This document shows positions 63,611 through 64,000 of a stretch of 64,000 nt of DNA, piece after piece. Positions within the stretch are counted from its first letter, which is position 1; the number at the start of each line of letters is the position of its first letter. The notes under the pieces were generated by a model. It was not told the DNA's origin. It saw only the letters and a program-made list of their open reading frames with translations, and did not search any database. This DNA is from Trichoplax sp. H2 (lineage: Eukaryota; Placozoa; Uniplacotomia; Trichoplacea), in NCBI GenBank assembly GCA_003344405.1, contig NOWV01000066.1, forward strand, positions 327,379-391,378. The letters are read 5' to 3'. The translations under genes were made by a program, and so were the position numbers.

Positions 63611-64000
63611 GTACTAGTGTAGTGTGTCACATATTGTGTATACGCGCAATTTCTCTCTCTTTGACTTTTGAAAGGCTGTAAAAGGCCCTGTTCTCTTAAT
63701 CCAAGTGAGTTATCGATGTCGTGCTACTCTCTGATTCTCTGTGTTTCTTCTGATATGATTTCCAATCATTCTACTTTCTCTCTATAAATAAACTGGCTTT
63801 CTCTGTATTATTTGTATGAGTATTGACTCACGTATTCCATACAAAACATGACATACTCTACTGTACAAGTGTACAGTACAGTACAGTACAGTAGAGTTCA
63901 GCCCGCTCCACATGGCAGTACTGTAATCCCCTTGCTAATGTAAAACTAGTGATACTGGAAGTATTATCCAGTAATATCTACTAACTTTTACTGCAAGGAG
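63611..64000. other. End of window, no gene seen
   Basis: AT-rich sequence with one more gtacagtac cluster at about 63868-63895. Nothing further can be supported. Confidence 0.5.

Overview
The window looks like a stretch of an AT-rich, intron-dense early-branching animal genome. A placozoan (Trichoplax/Hoilungia type) is my best guess. The reasons are metazoan-type genes (adenylyl cyclase 9, VTA1, RBBP4, TMEM135, UFM1, ISWI), short introns with GT-AG ends, small exons, and very compact gene structures set in repeat-rich spacers. The species call is an inference; the gene calls rest on protein motifs read directly from spliced exons. Three runs of 20 N (2806-2825, 12387-12406, 50162-50181) are scaffold gaps. 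Each sits between near-identical copies of flanking sequence, so these places are probably mis-joined haplotypes or collapsed repeats.

Layout. 1-5.0 kb: tandem repeats and gap 1. 5.1-9.4 kb (+): adenylyl cyclase 9-like, one 3.5-kb exon plus two small ones. 11.5-14.5 kb (-): VTA1/LIP5, five exons, with gap 2, a second partial copy of its last exon and a minisatellite in the last intron. 15.6-16.56 kb: a five-fold tandem repeat of what appears to be the RBBP4 promoter module (CACGTG plus TTTGGCGGG). 16.6-20.3 kb (+): RBBP4/7, 18 exons. 20.5-24.5 kb: diverged satellite-like repeats. 24.6-28.1 kb (+): TMEM135-like gene, 5' end not found. 30.1 kb (-): an isolated exon resembling the start of Rh-type ammonium channels. 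31.6-34.8 kb and 44.4-46.6 kb (-): two paralogous genes with YccF membrane domains, a family best known from bacteria, here with four exons at matching positions. 35-44 kb: repeat-rich, no convincing gene. 46.8-50.5 kb: two large tandem arrays and gap 3. 51.1-54.25 kb (+): UFM1. 55.2-62.2 kb (-): ISWI (SMARCA5/SMARCA1 type), 23 exons. 62.6-63.9 kb: tandem repeats built of GTAC/CTGTAC palindromes.

The genes do not form an operon-like system. Two encode chromatin partners: RBBP4 is a histone-binding subunit of NURF, CAF-1, NuRD and PRC2, and ISWI is the ATPase of NURF and related remodellers. VTA1 serves ESCRT/VPS4 membrane remodelling, UFM1 is a ubiquitin-like modifier, ADCY9 makes cAMP, and TMEM135 is a peroxisome/mitochondria membrane protein. 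The most interesting signals are the amplified promoter module in front of RBBP4, the pair of animal YccF genes (one with a GQ/PGQ repeat extension), a cyclase-9-like enzyme without the AC9 forskolin-pocket substitutions or C2b tail, and a UFM1 start codon that must be split by an intron.
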